From Thermoguttaceae bacterium (lineage in GTDB: Bacteria > Planctomycetota > Planctomycetia > Pirellulales > Thermoguttaceae), in the NCBI GenBank assembly GCA_024653385.1, contig JANLFZ010000194.1, positions 1 to 10,862 on the forward strand: a stretch of DNA of 10,862 nt, written 5' to 3'. Shown here in pieces: positions 5,170-10,862 of this stretch. The notes under the pieces are model-generated. The model was given only the letters and a program-made list of their open reading frames with translations, was not told where the DNA came from and did no database searches. The number at the start of each line of letters is the position of its first letter. Position 1 is the stretch's first letter. A program made the translations under genes and the position numbers.

Positions 5170-6561
5170 ATGCTCAACCGCACTAATCGCCGCGAGTTCC
5201 TCCAGACGACCGCGGCCGGGATCGGCTTTTTCGTGGCGGCCGGGGTTCAGGCCGCCGAGAGCCGTTCGCCGAACGAACGGATCGCGATGGCGTCGATCGG
5301 CATCGACGGCAAGGGAGACAGCGACTCGGCCGATGCCGCTCGTCACGGCGATCTGGTCGCCATTTGCGACGTGGACGACAAGAAGCTCGACGCGGCCGCG
5401 AAGAAGTACCCTAAGGCCAAGAAATTCAACGATTTCCGCAAGATGCTCGAGACGATGGGCAAGAGCATCGACGCGGTGACCGTGAGCACGCCCGACCACA
5501 CTCACGCGGTCGCGGCGGCGATGGCGATGAAGATGGGCAAGCACGCCTTCGTGCAGAAGCCGCTGACGCACACGATCTACGAAGCCCGCCGGCTCGGCGA
5601 GATCGCCCGAGAGATGAAGGTTGCCACCCAGATGGGGAACCAGGGGACCGCCGAGTCGGGTCTGCGCCGGGCGGCGGCGCTGCTGCGCAAGGGGATTCTC
5701 GGCCGCGTCACCGAGGTCCACGTGTGGACGAACCGGCCGATTTGGCCGCAGGGCGGCCCCCGGCCCGCACCCAAGCCCGTCCCCGCCGAACTGCACTGGG
5801 ACGAGTGGCTCGGCCCGGCCCCGGAACGTCCCTATGGCGATGGTTACCACCCGTTCGCGTGGCGCGGCTGGTGGGATTTCGGCACCGGGGCCCTGGGCGA
5901 CATGGCGTGCCACACGGTGAACATGCCGTTCATGGGGCTGGGGCTGCGCGATCCGGTGTCGGTCCAGGCCCGATGCTCGGGCCACAACAAGGACAGCTAT
6001 CCGAAGTGGTCGGTGATCGAGTTCGAGTTCCCGGCCAACGACTGGCGGCCGGGATTGAAGTTCGTGTGGTACGATGGCGGCGAGCTGCCGCCCCGCGAGC
6101 TGTTCGGCTCCGAGGAGGACCAGAAGAAGCTCTTCACGGGCCGGTCGGGCCGCAAGGACAAGGACACGCCCAAGCGGAGCGGGTGCCTGGTGATCGGCGA
6201 GAAGGGCAAGCTCTACTCGCCCGACGACTACGCCGCCGAGTTCCGGCTCAGCGCCGGCATCGAGGCCCCGGAGGTCGAGTTCCCCGAATCGCCCGGACAC
6301 TTTGTCGAGTGGGTGCGGGCGATCAAGGGCGGGCCGCAGGCCATGTCGAACTTCCCCGACTACGCCGGCCCCTTGACCGAGACGATCCTGTTGGGCAACC
6401 TGGCCGTCTGGACGGCCGACAAGGCCGAGAAGACCGCCGACGGCAGCATGGTGGCGGTGGGCAAGAAGATCGAGTGGGACGCCAAGAACCTCGTGGCCAA
6501 GAACGCCCCGGAGGTCGCCCATATCATCAAGACCGAGTATCGCAAGGGATACTCGTTGTAG
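5170..6561 (+). CDS. Tat-exported Gfo/Idh/MocA family NAD(P)-dependent oxidoreductase
   Basis: This encodes 463 aa. GAGGAG at 5155-5160, 9 nt before the ATG, sets the start. The N-terminus NRREFLQTTAAGIGFFVAAG is a twin-arginine signal, so the protein folds with its cofactor and is exported. A Rossmann fold follows: a glycine-rich turn at 44-49 (GIDGKG), acidic CDVDD at about 66-70, then VSTPDHTH at 105-112. The family's EKP active-site motif appears as VQKPLTHT (Lys130-Pro131, Gln in place of Glu). WDEWLGPAPERPY and FAWRGWWDFGTGALGDMACH (ending at His248) are the markers of the large planctomycete subfamily. Members oxidise or reduce sugars, inositols and glycosides; the substrate is not predictable here, though export suggests polysaccharide or sulfated-glycan breakdown. 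It stands alone and is followed by a terminator. A small hairpin (GCAGTT / AACTGC, 5123-5140) lies in its leader. Confidence 0.92.
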   Translation: MLNRTNRREFLQTTAAGIGFFVAAGVQAAESRSPNERIAMASIGIDGKGDSDSADAARHGDLVAICDVDDKKLDAAAKKYPKAKKFNDFRKMLETMGKSIDAVTVSTPDHTHAVAAAMAMKMGKHAFVQKPLTHTIYEARRLGEIAREMKVATQMGNQGTAESGLRRAAALLRKGILGRVTEVHVWTNRPIWPQGGPRPAPKPVPAELHWDEWLGPAPERPYGDGYHPFAWRGWWDFGTGALGDMACHTVNMPFMGLGLRDPVSVQARCSGHNKDSYPKWSVIEFEFPANDWRPGLKFVWYDGGELPPRELFGSEEDQKKLFTGRSGRKDKDTPKRSGCLVIGEKGKLYSPDDYAAEFRLSAGIEAPEVEFPESPGHFVEWVRAIKGGPQAMSNFPDYAGPLTETILLGNLAVWTADKAEKTADGSMVAVGKKIEWDAKNLVAKNAPEVAHIIKTEYRKGYSL

Positions 6562-6595
6562 GCTGAGGGCGGGAACATCCGACCGACGCGCATCG

Positions 6596-6636
6596 CCGGC
6601 CGCAGGCGCCTCGGGGCGCTTGCGGCCGGTTTCGTT
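6596..6636 (+). terminator. Rho-independent-like terminator after the oxidoreductase gene
   Basis: A 15-bp stem, CCGGCCGCAGGCGCC (6596-6610) with 6615-6629, contains one G-U pair, closes on a 4-nt loop (TCGG) and is followed by TTTCGTT. It begins 34 nt after the oxidoreductase stop. The stem is strong; the T-rich tail is short and interrupted, as is common in GC-rich genomes. Confidence 0.75.
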
Positions 6637-6649
6637 GGCGAAACGACTA

Positions 6650-6678
6650 TTGACAATCCTCCGGGGACTTCTTACAAC
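6650..6678 (+). promoter_or_regulatory. Candidate sigma-70 promoter (TTGACA - 17 nt - TACAAC)
   Basis: A perfect -35 hexamer TTGACA (6650-6655) and TACAAC (6673-6678, 4 of 6 matches) are 17 nt apart, the ideal spacing. The promoter lies just after the terminator and points towards the aminomutase gene about 445 nt downstream. No convincing gene lies between, so a transcript from here would have a very long leader or be a separate small RNA. Confidence 0.5.
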
Positions 6679-6814
6679 TGCCGCTCAACGACGCACGGAA
6701 GACTCGGCCGCGTGCAGGGCGCGGCCCCGACCGGGCGAAGTCACCAGCCGGACGCTGCCGGAGACAAGGACGGTCGCAAGCCAAAGATTCCGCACAATCC
6801 GAAGAGTTTGCGTA

Positions 6815-6841
6815 TTGACTTTGCCGGGAACGAACGATAAT
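6815..6841 (+). promoter_or_regulatory. Second candidate promoter upstream of the aminomutase gene
   Basis: TTGACT (6815-6820) and GATAAT (6836-6841) each match 5 of 6 consensus bases, but the spacer is 15 nt, shorter than ideal. The sequence here is locally AT-richer than its surroundings. A transcript from it would have a leader of about 270 nt before the kamA start at 7122. Confidence 0.45.
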
Positions 6842-6847
6842 AGATAC

Positions 6848-7121
6848 GAGTTATGGATCGCTCTCCCATTTCTCTTGGGTGATCGAGGCACACGAGACCA
6901 TATGGAATGATCCGAGGGCCGCTGGGAAGCACGCAGCTTCGGACTCCCGGTTGCGCAGGGACGGCAGGACCGCCGCCCTCCCAGGGCCGTATCGACCTCG
7001 ACAGGGAGTCGTTCTTCACCAACGCCCGATCACCGCTTGCGTTGCCTGCCAGTCCGGCCCGTCGGAGGCCGGGATGGCACCTGCGACCTGTCCGGTGCGG
7101 GCACACATGAGGAAGTCTGAC
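6848..7121 (+). promoter_or_regulatory. Possible structured 5' leader of the kamA operon
   Basis: These ~270 nt hold no convincing gene. GGCCGCTGGGA (6917-6927) can pair with TCCCAGGGCC (6979-6988) as a 10-bp stem with one bulged G. Inside it, GGG-GGC (6958-6964) can pair with GCC-CCC (6972-6978). A 9-codon ORF at 6853-6882 (MDRSPISLG) lies near the predicted transcript start but has no ribosome-binding site. The frame of kamA is open back to 6879, but that stretch looks non-coding. I cannot assign a riboswitch class. Confidence 0.3.
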
Positions 7122-8438
7122 ATGTCGAACTTCGATGGTGACGCCGCCTCATTTACCGCCACGGTGGAGGAGGAGCCTCCGGATGTCCCGCTAAGTACCA
7201 ACCTTCTGCCGATTCTCTCGGCCCCGGGCGACCCCGAAGCGACGCCCGCCTTGCCTCTGGGCCCGGCTCCTCACCGCTCTTCCCACCTTATCGCTTCGCC
7301 TCGCACGCCTCGCGGCAATCCGCTGACCCGAGCCTTCCGCCGGCGCTTCTTCCCCGAGGTCACCGACCAGGAGTGGAACGACTGGCGCTGGCAGGCGCGG
7401 AACCGGATCCGGACGCTCGGGCAGATCGAACGCATCCTGGAGCTTTCCGACGTCGAGCGTGCCGCGATGGTCGAGGGCGGGTCGATGCTGCCGGTGGGCG
7501 TGACCCCCTATTACATGAGCCTCGTGTCGCGGACCGATCCGAACCAGCCCTTGCGCCGCACCGTGATTCCGACCACCCACGAGTTCACGCGCAAGCGCGG
7601 CGAGGCGGACGACCCCTTGGGCGAGGATGGGCACAGCCCCGTGCCCGGCCTGGTCCACCGGTATCCCGACCGCGTGTTGCTGTTGGTCCATGATTTCTGC
7701 TCGACCTACTGCCGCTACTGCACGCGGTCGCGGGTGGTGGGGCACGGAGACATCGCCCCCAGCGAGGCGCGGCTCGAGAAGGCCCTCGACTACATCCGCC
7801 GCACTCCCACCATCCGCGACGTGCTGCTTTCCGGCGGCGATCCCTTGGCGCTGAGCGAGGAGCGGCTCGATTGGGTGCTGGGGCGTCTCCGGGCGATCCC
7901 CCATGTCGAGTTCGTCCGCCTGGGCACCAAGATGCCCGCCGTCCTCCCCCAGCGGATCACCCCGCAGCTTTGCCGCGTGCTCCGCAAATACCACCCCCTG
8001 TGGATGAGCCTCCACTTCATCCATCCCGACGAGTGCACGCCGGAAGCCTACCGGGCGTGCAGCCGGCTTGCCGACGCGGGCATACCCCTCGGATCGCAGA
8101 CCGTGCTGTTGGCCGGCGTGAACGACGACGTGGCGACCATGAAAGAGCTGGTCCACCGGCTCTTGATGATGCGCGTGCGGCCCTACTACCTGTACCAGTG
8201 CGACCCGATCTCCGGCTCGTCGCACTTCCGCACGCCCGTGGAAAAGGGCCTTGAGATCATCGAGGGGCTCCGCGGCCACACGACCGGCTACGCGGTTCCG
8301 ACGTTCGTGATCGATGCCCCGGGCGGCGGCGGGAAGATCCCCCTCCAGCCGAACTACGTGGTCGGGCGCGACGGCGACTTCCTCGTGCTGCGCAACTACG
8401 AGCACCGCGAGTTCCGCTATCCCGATCCGCTTCCTTGA
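7122..8438 (+). CDS. kamA: Lysine 2,3-aminomutase (KamA family radical SAM enzyme)
   Basis: This encodes 438 aa from the ATG at 7122, which has AGGAAG about 8 nt upstream; the ATG at 7107 is an alternative. It converts L-lysine to L-beta-lysine using a [4Fe-4S] cluster, S-adenosylmethionine and PLP. The radical-SAM motif CSTYCRYC gives Cys193, Cys197 and Cys200. The PLP lysine is Lys405 in GGGGKIPLQPNY. From what I recall of the Clostridium subterminale enzyme (Cys125/129/132, Arg134, Asp293, Asp330, Lys337), every residue is matched here at a constant offset of 68: Arg202, Asp361 (YQCD) and Asp398 (VIDAPGGGG). The two Asp residues bind the substrate epsilon-amino group, so free lysine is the likely substrate rather than an EF-P residue as in EpmB. 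The first ~75 residues are a Pro/Ala-rich extension that includes the low-complexity LPLGPAPHRSS. The ATP-grasp ligase gene begins 11 nt after its stop, so the two are probably one operon. Confidence 0.93.
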   Translation: MSNFDGDAASFTATVEEEPPDVPLSTNLLPILSAPGDPEATPALPLGPAPHRSSHLIASPRTPRGNPLTRAFRRRFFPEVTDQEWNDWRWQARNRIRTLGQIERILELSDVERAAMVEGGSMLPVGVTPYYMSLVSRTDPNQPLRRTVIPTTHEFTRKRGEADDPLGEDGHSPVPGLVHRYPDRVLLLVHDFCSTYCRYCTRSRVVGHGDIAPSEARLEKALDYIRRTPTIRDVLLSGGDPLALSEERLDWVLGRLRAIPHVEFVRLGTKMPAVLPQRITPQLCRVLRKYHPLWMSLHFIHPDECTPEAYRACSRLADAGIPLGSQTVLLAGVNDDVATMKELVHRLLMMRVRPYYLYQCDPISGSSHFRTPVEKGLEIIEGLRGHTTGYAVPTFVIDAPGGGGKIPLQPNYVVGRDGDFLVLRNYEHREFRYPDPLP

Positions 8439-8449
8439 ACCGACGCCCC

Positions 8450-9445
8450 ATGCGCATTGGTCTGACCTACGACCTGCGGCAAGAGTACCTCGCCGCGGGC
8501 TTCAGCGAAGAAGAGACGGCCGAGTTCGATCGCCCCGACACGATCGAGGCGATCGACGAGGCCGTGCAGTTCCTGGGCCACGAAACCGACCGCATCGGCA
8601 ACGTGCGGCAGCTCGTCGCGCGGCTGGCGCGGGGCGACCGCTGGGACCTTGTGGTGAACATCGCCGAAGGGCTCCACGGCCTGGCGCGCGAGGCCCAAGT
8701 GCCTGCCCTCCTGGACGCGTACCAGATCCCCTACACCTTCTCCGATGCCTTGGTCACCGCCGTTTGTCTCCACAAGGGGCTGACGAAGATGGTGGTGCGC
8801 CACGCGGGCGTGCCCACGCCCGATTTCGCCGTGATCGAGCGGCTCGAGGACCTCGACCGCGTGGCGTTGCCTTATCCCCTCTTCGCCAAGCCGGTGGCCG
8901 AGGGGACGGGCAAGGGGATCGACGGCTCTTCGAAGATCACCGACCCGGACGCGCTCCGTTCGGTCTGTGCCGAACTGCTCCGGCGGTTCCGCCAGCCGGT
9001 GCTCGTCGAAACGTTCCTGCCCGGCCGCGAGATGACCGTGGGGATCTGGGGGACCGGCCCCGAGGCCGAGGTGATCGGCACCATGGAGATCCTGCTTCGC
9101 CCGACCGCCGAGCCCGAGGTCTACTCGTACCTCAACAAGGAACAGTGCGACGACCGGGTCGACTACCGGGTGTTTGCCGCGGACGGCGACGACGAGGTTC
9201 GCCGGGCCGAACAGGTCGCCCTGGCGGCGTGGCGGGCGTTGGGGTGCCGCGACGCGGGCCGGGTCGACGTGCGGTCCGACGCCCGCGGCCAGCCCCATTT
9301 CATCGAGGTGAACCCCCTGGCGGGCCTCCACCCGCAGCACTCCGACCTCCCCATGATCTGCACCGGCCGGGGCATCCCCTACGCGCGTTTGATCGAGCGG
9401 ATCGTGGAGTCGGCGCTCCGACGGGCGGGGGAGACTGCACGGTAG
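8450..9445 (+). CDS. ATP-grasp ligase, D-Ala-D-Ala ligase superfamily (ligase 1)
   Basis: This encodes 331 aa from the ATG at 8450; a TTG at 8435 overlapping the kamA stop is an alternative. No clear ribosome-binding site is present, so translation may be coupled to kamA. The order of motifs is that of D-Ala-D-Ala ligases: N-terminal MRIGLTYDLR, NIAEGLHGLAREAQVPALLD (70-89), IPYTFSDA (93-100), the nucleotide-binding loop EGTGKGIDGSS (151-161), GREMTVGIWG (192-201), the YSYLNKEQ region (about 226-232), RVDVR (271-275) and the metal-binding FIEVNP (Glu286, Asn288). ATP-grasp enzymes of this type make an acyl-phosphate and join it to an amine. The end of the signature, NPLAGLHPQHSDLP, differs from the EVNTLPGMT pattern of cell-wall Ddl, so a different substrate is likely. 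Next to kamA, beta-lysine is a plausible one (inferred). Confidence 0.85.
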   Translation: MRIGLTYDLRQEYLAAGFSEEETAEFDRPDTIEAIDEAVQFLGHETDRIGNVRQLVARLARGDRWDLVVNIAEGLHGLAREAQVPALLDAYQIPYTFSDALVTAVCLHKGLTKMVVRHAGVPTPDFAVIERLEDLDRVALPYPLFAKPVAEGTGKGIDGSSKITDPDALRSVCAELLRRFRQPVLVETFLPGREMTVGIWGTGPEAEVIGTMEILLRPTAEPEVYSYLNKEQCDDRVDYRVFAADGDDEVRRAEQVALAAWRALGCRDAGRVDVRSDARGQPHFIEVNPLAGLHPQHSDLPMICTGRGIPYARLIERIVESALRRAGETAR

Positions 9446-9465
9446 AGGCCGCGAGGACTCCTCCT

Positions 9466-9582
9466 TCAGGTGCGCCGCCGTCGCCGCCATTTCTCTGGAT
9501 CGCTGGCGTCCCACAACTGCTCCACGATTAGGAACTTGTCCTCGATGGGCAGTTTGCGAAGCTCATCAAGAGAGATTTCCAT
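9466..9582 (-). CDS. Short addiction-module-like antitoxin remnant (38 aa)
   Basis: On the minus strand, MEISLDELRKLPIEDKFL followed by IVEQLWDASDPEKWRRRRRT matches the start of the 'putative addiction module component' family (TIGR02574-type: LDELLKLP...EKLxLVExLWDS), which is normally about 70-80 aa. Here it ends after 38 residues in an arginine run, so the second half is lost. The ribosome-binding site is excellent (GGGAGG, complement of 9592-9597, 9 nt spacing), so the short peptide could still be made. No toxin gene is beside it. It sits between the two ligase genes in the opposite direction, apparently left by a past insertion. I recognise the family by its opening motif only. Confidence 0.55.
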   Translation of the reverse strand: MEISLDELRKLPIEDKFLIVEQLWDASDPEKWRRRRRT

Positions 9583-9633
9583 CGACAGGAGCCTCCCGAG
9601 ACCCAAGGCAGCGACTATTGGTGTTCTACCTCG

Positions 9634-9647
9634 GCGGGCATGCCCGC
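9634..9647. promoter_or_regulatory. Perfect 14-bp palindrome GCGGGCATGCCCGC
   Basis: The seven-base arms meet without a loop. It lies 66 bp upstream of a TACAAT box and the second ligase gene, and about 50 bp upstream of the minus-strand small gene. A dimeric regulator could bind it, but in GC-rich DNA such palindromes also arise by chance. Confidence 0.25.
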
Positions 9648-9712
9648 GGAAGGACCGCCGGCACGAACGATCCGATCGGGAACCGGCGGGCTGCCCCGAC
9701 CAGTTTCCGGTG

Positions 9713-9718
9713 TACAAT
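9713..9718 (+). promoter_or_regulatory. Candidate -10 box (TACAAT) for the second ligase gene
   Basis: TACAAT at 9713-9718 matches 5 of 6 of the -10 consensus and lies 39 bp before the ATG at 9757. No clear -35 hexamer was found at the proper distance. The intervening minus-strand gene makes a separate promoter for ligase 2 reasonable. Confidence 0.4.
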
Positions 9719-9756
9719 GTGCCCTAAGGACCTTCCCACGACCCCCTGAGCGCTGC

Positions 9757-10752
9757 ATGCACATCGTCATCCTCCACAACGCCGTCTCGCCCGACGACTC
9801 CGCGGCCGACCGCGACGTGCTCGTGCAGGCCGAAGCAGTCCGGCGGGCCCTGGAATCGCTTGGGCACTCGTGGCAGATGCTGCCCTGCACGCTCGACCTG
9901 GAATCGGCGCGGCAGCGGCTCGAAGCCGCCCAGCCCGACGTGGTCTTCCAACTGGTCGAGTCGCTGGCCGGCTCGGACCAACTCGCGTACCTGGCCACGG
10001 GCCTGCTCGACGTGCTGCGCATCCCCTACACGGGATCGTCGACCGAGGCCCTCTTCTTGACGAACCACAAGCTGCTGGCCAAGGAGCGGCTCGACGGGGC
10101 GGGCCTGCCCACGCCGCCGTGGATCGCGGCCGAAGGGTGGGCGGGCCGCGGGACCGCGTTCGCGCCCGGGGCCACGTATGTCCTCAAGACCGTCGGCGAA
10201 CACGCCTCGTACGGCCTCGACGAGCACTCGCTGGTGCAAGCCGCCAGCCGGACGGAGCTAGGGGACCGGCTCGCCGAGCAGTCGCGGCGGCTTGCCCGGC
10301 CGTGTTTTGCCGAGCAATACATCGACGGGCGCGAATTCAATCTCTCGGTGCTGGCCTCGCGCGACGGACCGCAGGTGTTGCCTCCGGCCGAGATCGATTT
10401 CTCGGCGTTTCCCGAGGGCAAGCCGCGGATCGTGGGTTCCCGGGCCAAGTGGTTGGAGGGCTCGTTCGAGTTCGAGAACACCCCGCGGCGGTTCGACTTC
10501 GCGGCCGCCGACGAGCCGCTTCTGGAGCGCCTGGTGGACTTGGCCCGGCGCACGTGGCGCTTGTTCGGGCTGGGCGGCTACGTGCGGGTCGATTTCCGCG
10601 TGGACGCCCGGGGCCAGCCGTGGATCCTCGAGATCAACGCGAACCCCTGCCTCTCGCCCGACGCGGGCTTCGCCGCCGCGTTGCGTCGGGCCGCGATTCC
10701 GTTCGAAGAGGCCGTCCAGCGGATCCTCGACGATGCGCGGCGCGGGCCTTGA
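9757..10752 (+). CDS. ATP-grasp ligase, D-Ala-D-Ala ligase superfamily (ligase 2)
   Basis: This encodes 331 aa, starting at MHIVILHNAVSPDDSAADRD; the open frame to 9640 adds an implausible Pro/Arg-rich leader and crosses a likely promoter. Motifs in order: FQLVESLAGSDQLAYLATGL (64-83), IPYTGSSTEALFLTNHK (89-105, the Ddl-type IPYTGS), AGLPTPPW (115-122), YVLKTVGEHASYGLDEHS (141-158), GREFNLSVL (191-199), RAKWLEGS (229-236), YVRVDFR (275-281) and the metal-binding ILEINANPCLSPDAG (Glu292, Asn294, Asn296). It belongs to the same superfamily as ligase 1 but has a different C-terminal signature, so it is not a recent duplicate despite the equal length. It may join a second amino acid, or act on the product of ligase 1. 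D-Ala-D-Ala activity is possible but less likely. The stop is inside a possible -35 (TTGACC) for a downstream gene. Confidence 0.85.
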   Translation: MHIVILHNAVSPDDSAADRDVLVQAEAVRRALESLGHSWQMLPCTLDLESARQRLEAAQPDVVFQLVESLAGSDQLAYLATGLLDVLRIPYTGSSTEALFLTNHKLLAKERLDGAGLPTPPWIAAEGWAGRGTAFAPGATYVLKTVGEHASYGLDEHSLVQAASRTELGDRLAEQSRRLARPCFAEQYIDGREFNLSVLASRDGPQVLPPAEIDFSAFPEGKPRIVGSRAKWLEGSFEFENTPRRFDFAAADEPLLERLVDLARRTWRLFGLGGYVRVDFRVDARGQPWILEINANPCLSPDAGFAAALRRAAIPFEEAVQRILDDARRGP

Positions 10753-10779
10753 CCGCCTCCGCGGCCGGGATTCTATAAT
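10749..10779 (+). promoter_or_regulatory. Candidate promoter at the end of the window (TTGACC ... TATAAT)
   Basis: TATAAT (10774-10779) is a perfect -10. TTGACC (10749-10754) is 5 of 6 for -35, with a 19-nt spacer, slightly long. The sequence overlaps the stop codon of ligase 2. It would drive whatever begins after 10780. Confidence 0.5.
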
Positions 10780-10851
10780 GGAGGAAACCGGGCGAGGGCC
10801 GCCTGCGTGCGGATCGTCGCGCGGACCAACGCGTTGCGCGAGGGACTGGCC

Positions 10852-10862
10852 ATGCCTGTGCC
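10852..10862 (+). CDS. Possible start of a downstream gene, three codons visible
   Basis: The last ATG in the window (10852) follows GAGGG (10840-10844) at 7 nt, a normal ribosome-binding site, and lies about 75 bp after the TATAAT box. Only Met-Pro-Val can be read. An upstream GTG at 10807 in another reading frame has GCGAGGG before it and is an alternative. Function cannot be judged. Confidence 0.3.

Noticed and set aside
6879..7121. N-terminal extension of the aminomutase (81 more residues)
   Set aside because: No ribosome-binding site, unusual composition (many Cys, Pro and Arg with no pattern), and it overlaps candidate leader stems. The ATG at 7122 has AGGAAG at the right distance.
6848..7121. 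Lysine riboswitch
   Set aside because: I could not find its five-way junction pattern or conserved core; the only support is the neighbouring lysine enzyme.
7191..8405. Long minus-strand ORF opposite kamA, and similar antisense ORFs opposite the ligases and the oxidoreductase
   Set aside because: In GC-rich DNA, antisense frames stay open by chance. These have no recognisable motif, and the plus-strand genes are certain.
7122..8438. EpmB (EF-P lysine aminomutase)
   Set aside because: It has the YQCD and DAPGGGGK motifs of free-lysine enzymes, is longer than EpmB, and no EpmA or EF-P gene is beside it.
9470..9727. Plus-strand ORF between the ligases
   Set aside because: Arg/Ser-rich antisense shadow of the antitoxin-like ORF with no ribosome-binding site.

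Overview
The window is GC-rich, gene-dense bacterial DNA that reads as Planctomycetota, most likely a Pirellulales-type member. The evidence is a DUF1559 protein with a prepilin-type N-terminus, a Tat-exported Gfo/Idh/MocA oxidoreductase, a secreted leucine-rich-repeat protein of the TDAGLAHL type, and many copies of the interspersed repeat GAAGCGCCAGCGAGGG. No phage, transposase, CRISPR, tRNA or rRNA gene was seen.

Layout. (1) Positions 3-1689, plus strand: the end of a type II secretion/type IV pilus operon. It holds the last 44 residues of a GspF/PilC-like inner-membrane protein, then three pseudopilin-like genes in the order GspI-, GspJ-, GspK-like, packed with 2-4 nt gaps or overlaps. 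The GspK-like gene carries an inverted-repeat block near its start and a repeat-derived tail at its end. (2) 1607-1916: first cluster of the interspersed repeat, including three 34-bp tandem units. (3) 1941-3346: a DUF1559 gene overlapping a small four-helix membrane protein. (4) 3336-3500: second repeat cluster, arranged as hairpins between converging genes. (5) 3517-4821, minus strand: secreted LRR protein with about 14 repeats. (6) 4903-5047: two opposed arrays of a G-rich heptamer able to form a long hairpin or G-quadruplexes. (7) 5170-6561: Tat-exported oxidoreductase followed by a clear terminator hairpin. (8) 6562-7121: non-coding, with two candidate promoters and a possibly folded leader. 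(9) 7122-10752: a lysine 2,3-aminomutase and two ATP-grasp ligases of the D-Ala-D-Ala ligase superfamily. A very short addiction-module antitoxin remnant lies on the opposite strand between the ligases. A promoter-like sequence follows, and a further gene may start at 10852.

How the genes may work together. The aminomutase keeps every residue I could align to the characterised lysine 2,3-aminomutase, at exact spacing, so it should make L-beta-lysine. The two ligases depart from cell-wall Ddl in their C-terminal signature and could join beta-lysine, or a product of it, to another amino acid or peptide. That would be a ligase-based beta-lysine pathway unlike the known aminomutase/acetyltransferase route (N-epsilon-acetyl-beta-lysine) and unlike EF-P modification (EpmA/EpmB). 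This is an inference from gene content and motifs, and is the part of the window most worth following up.
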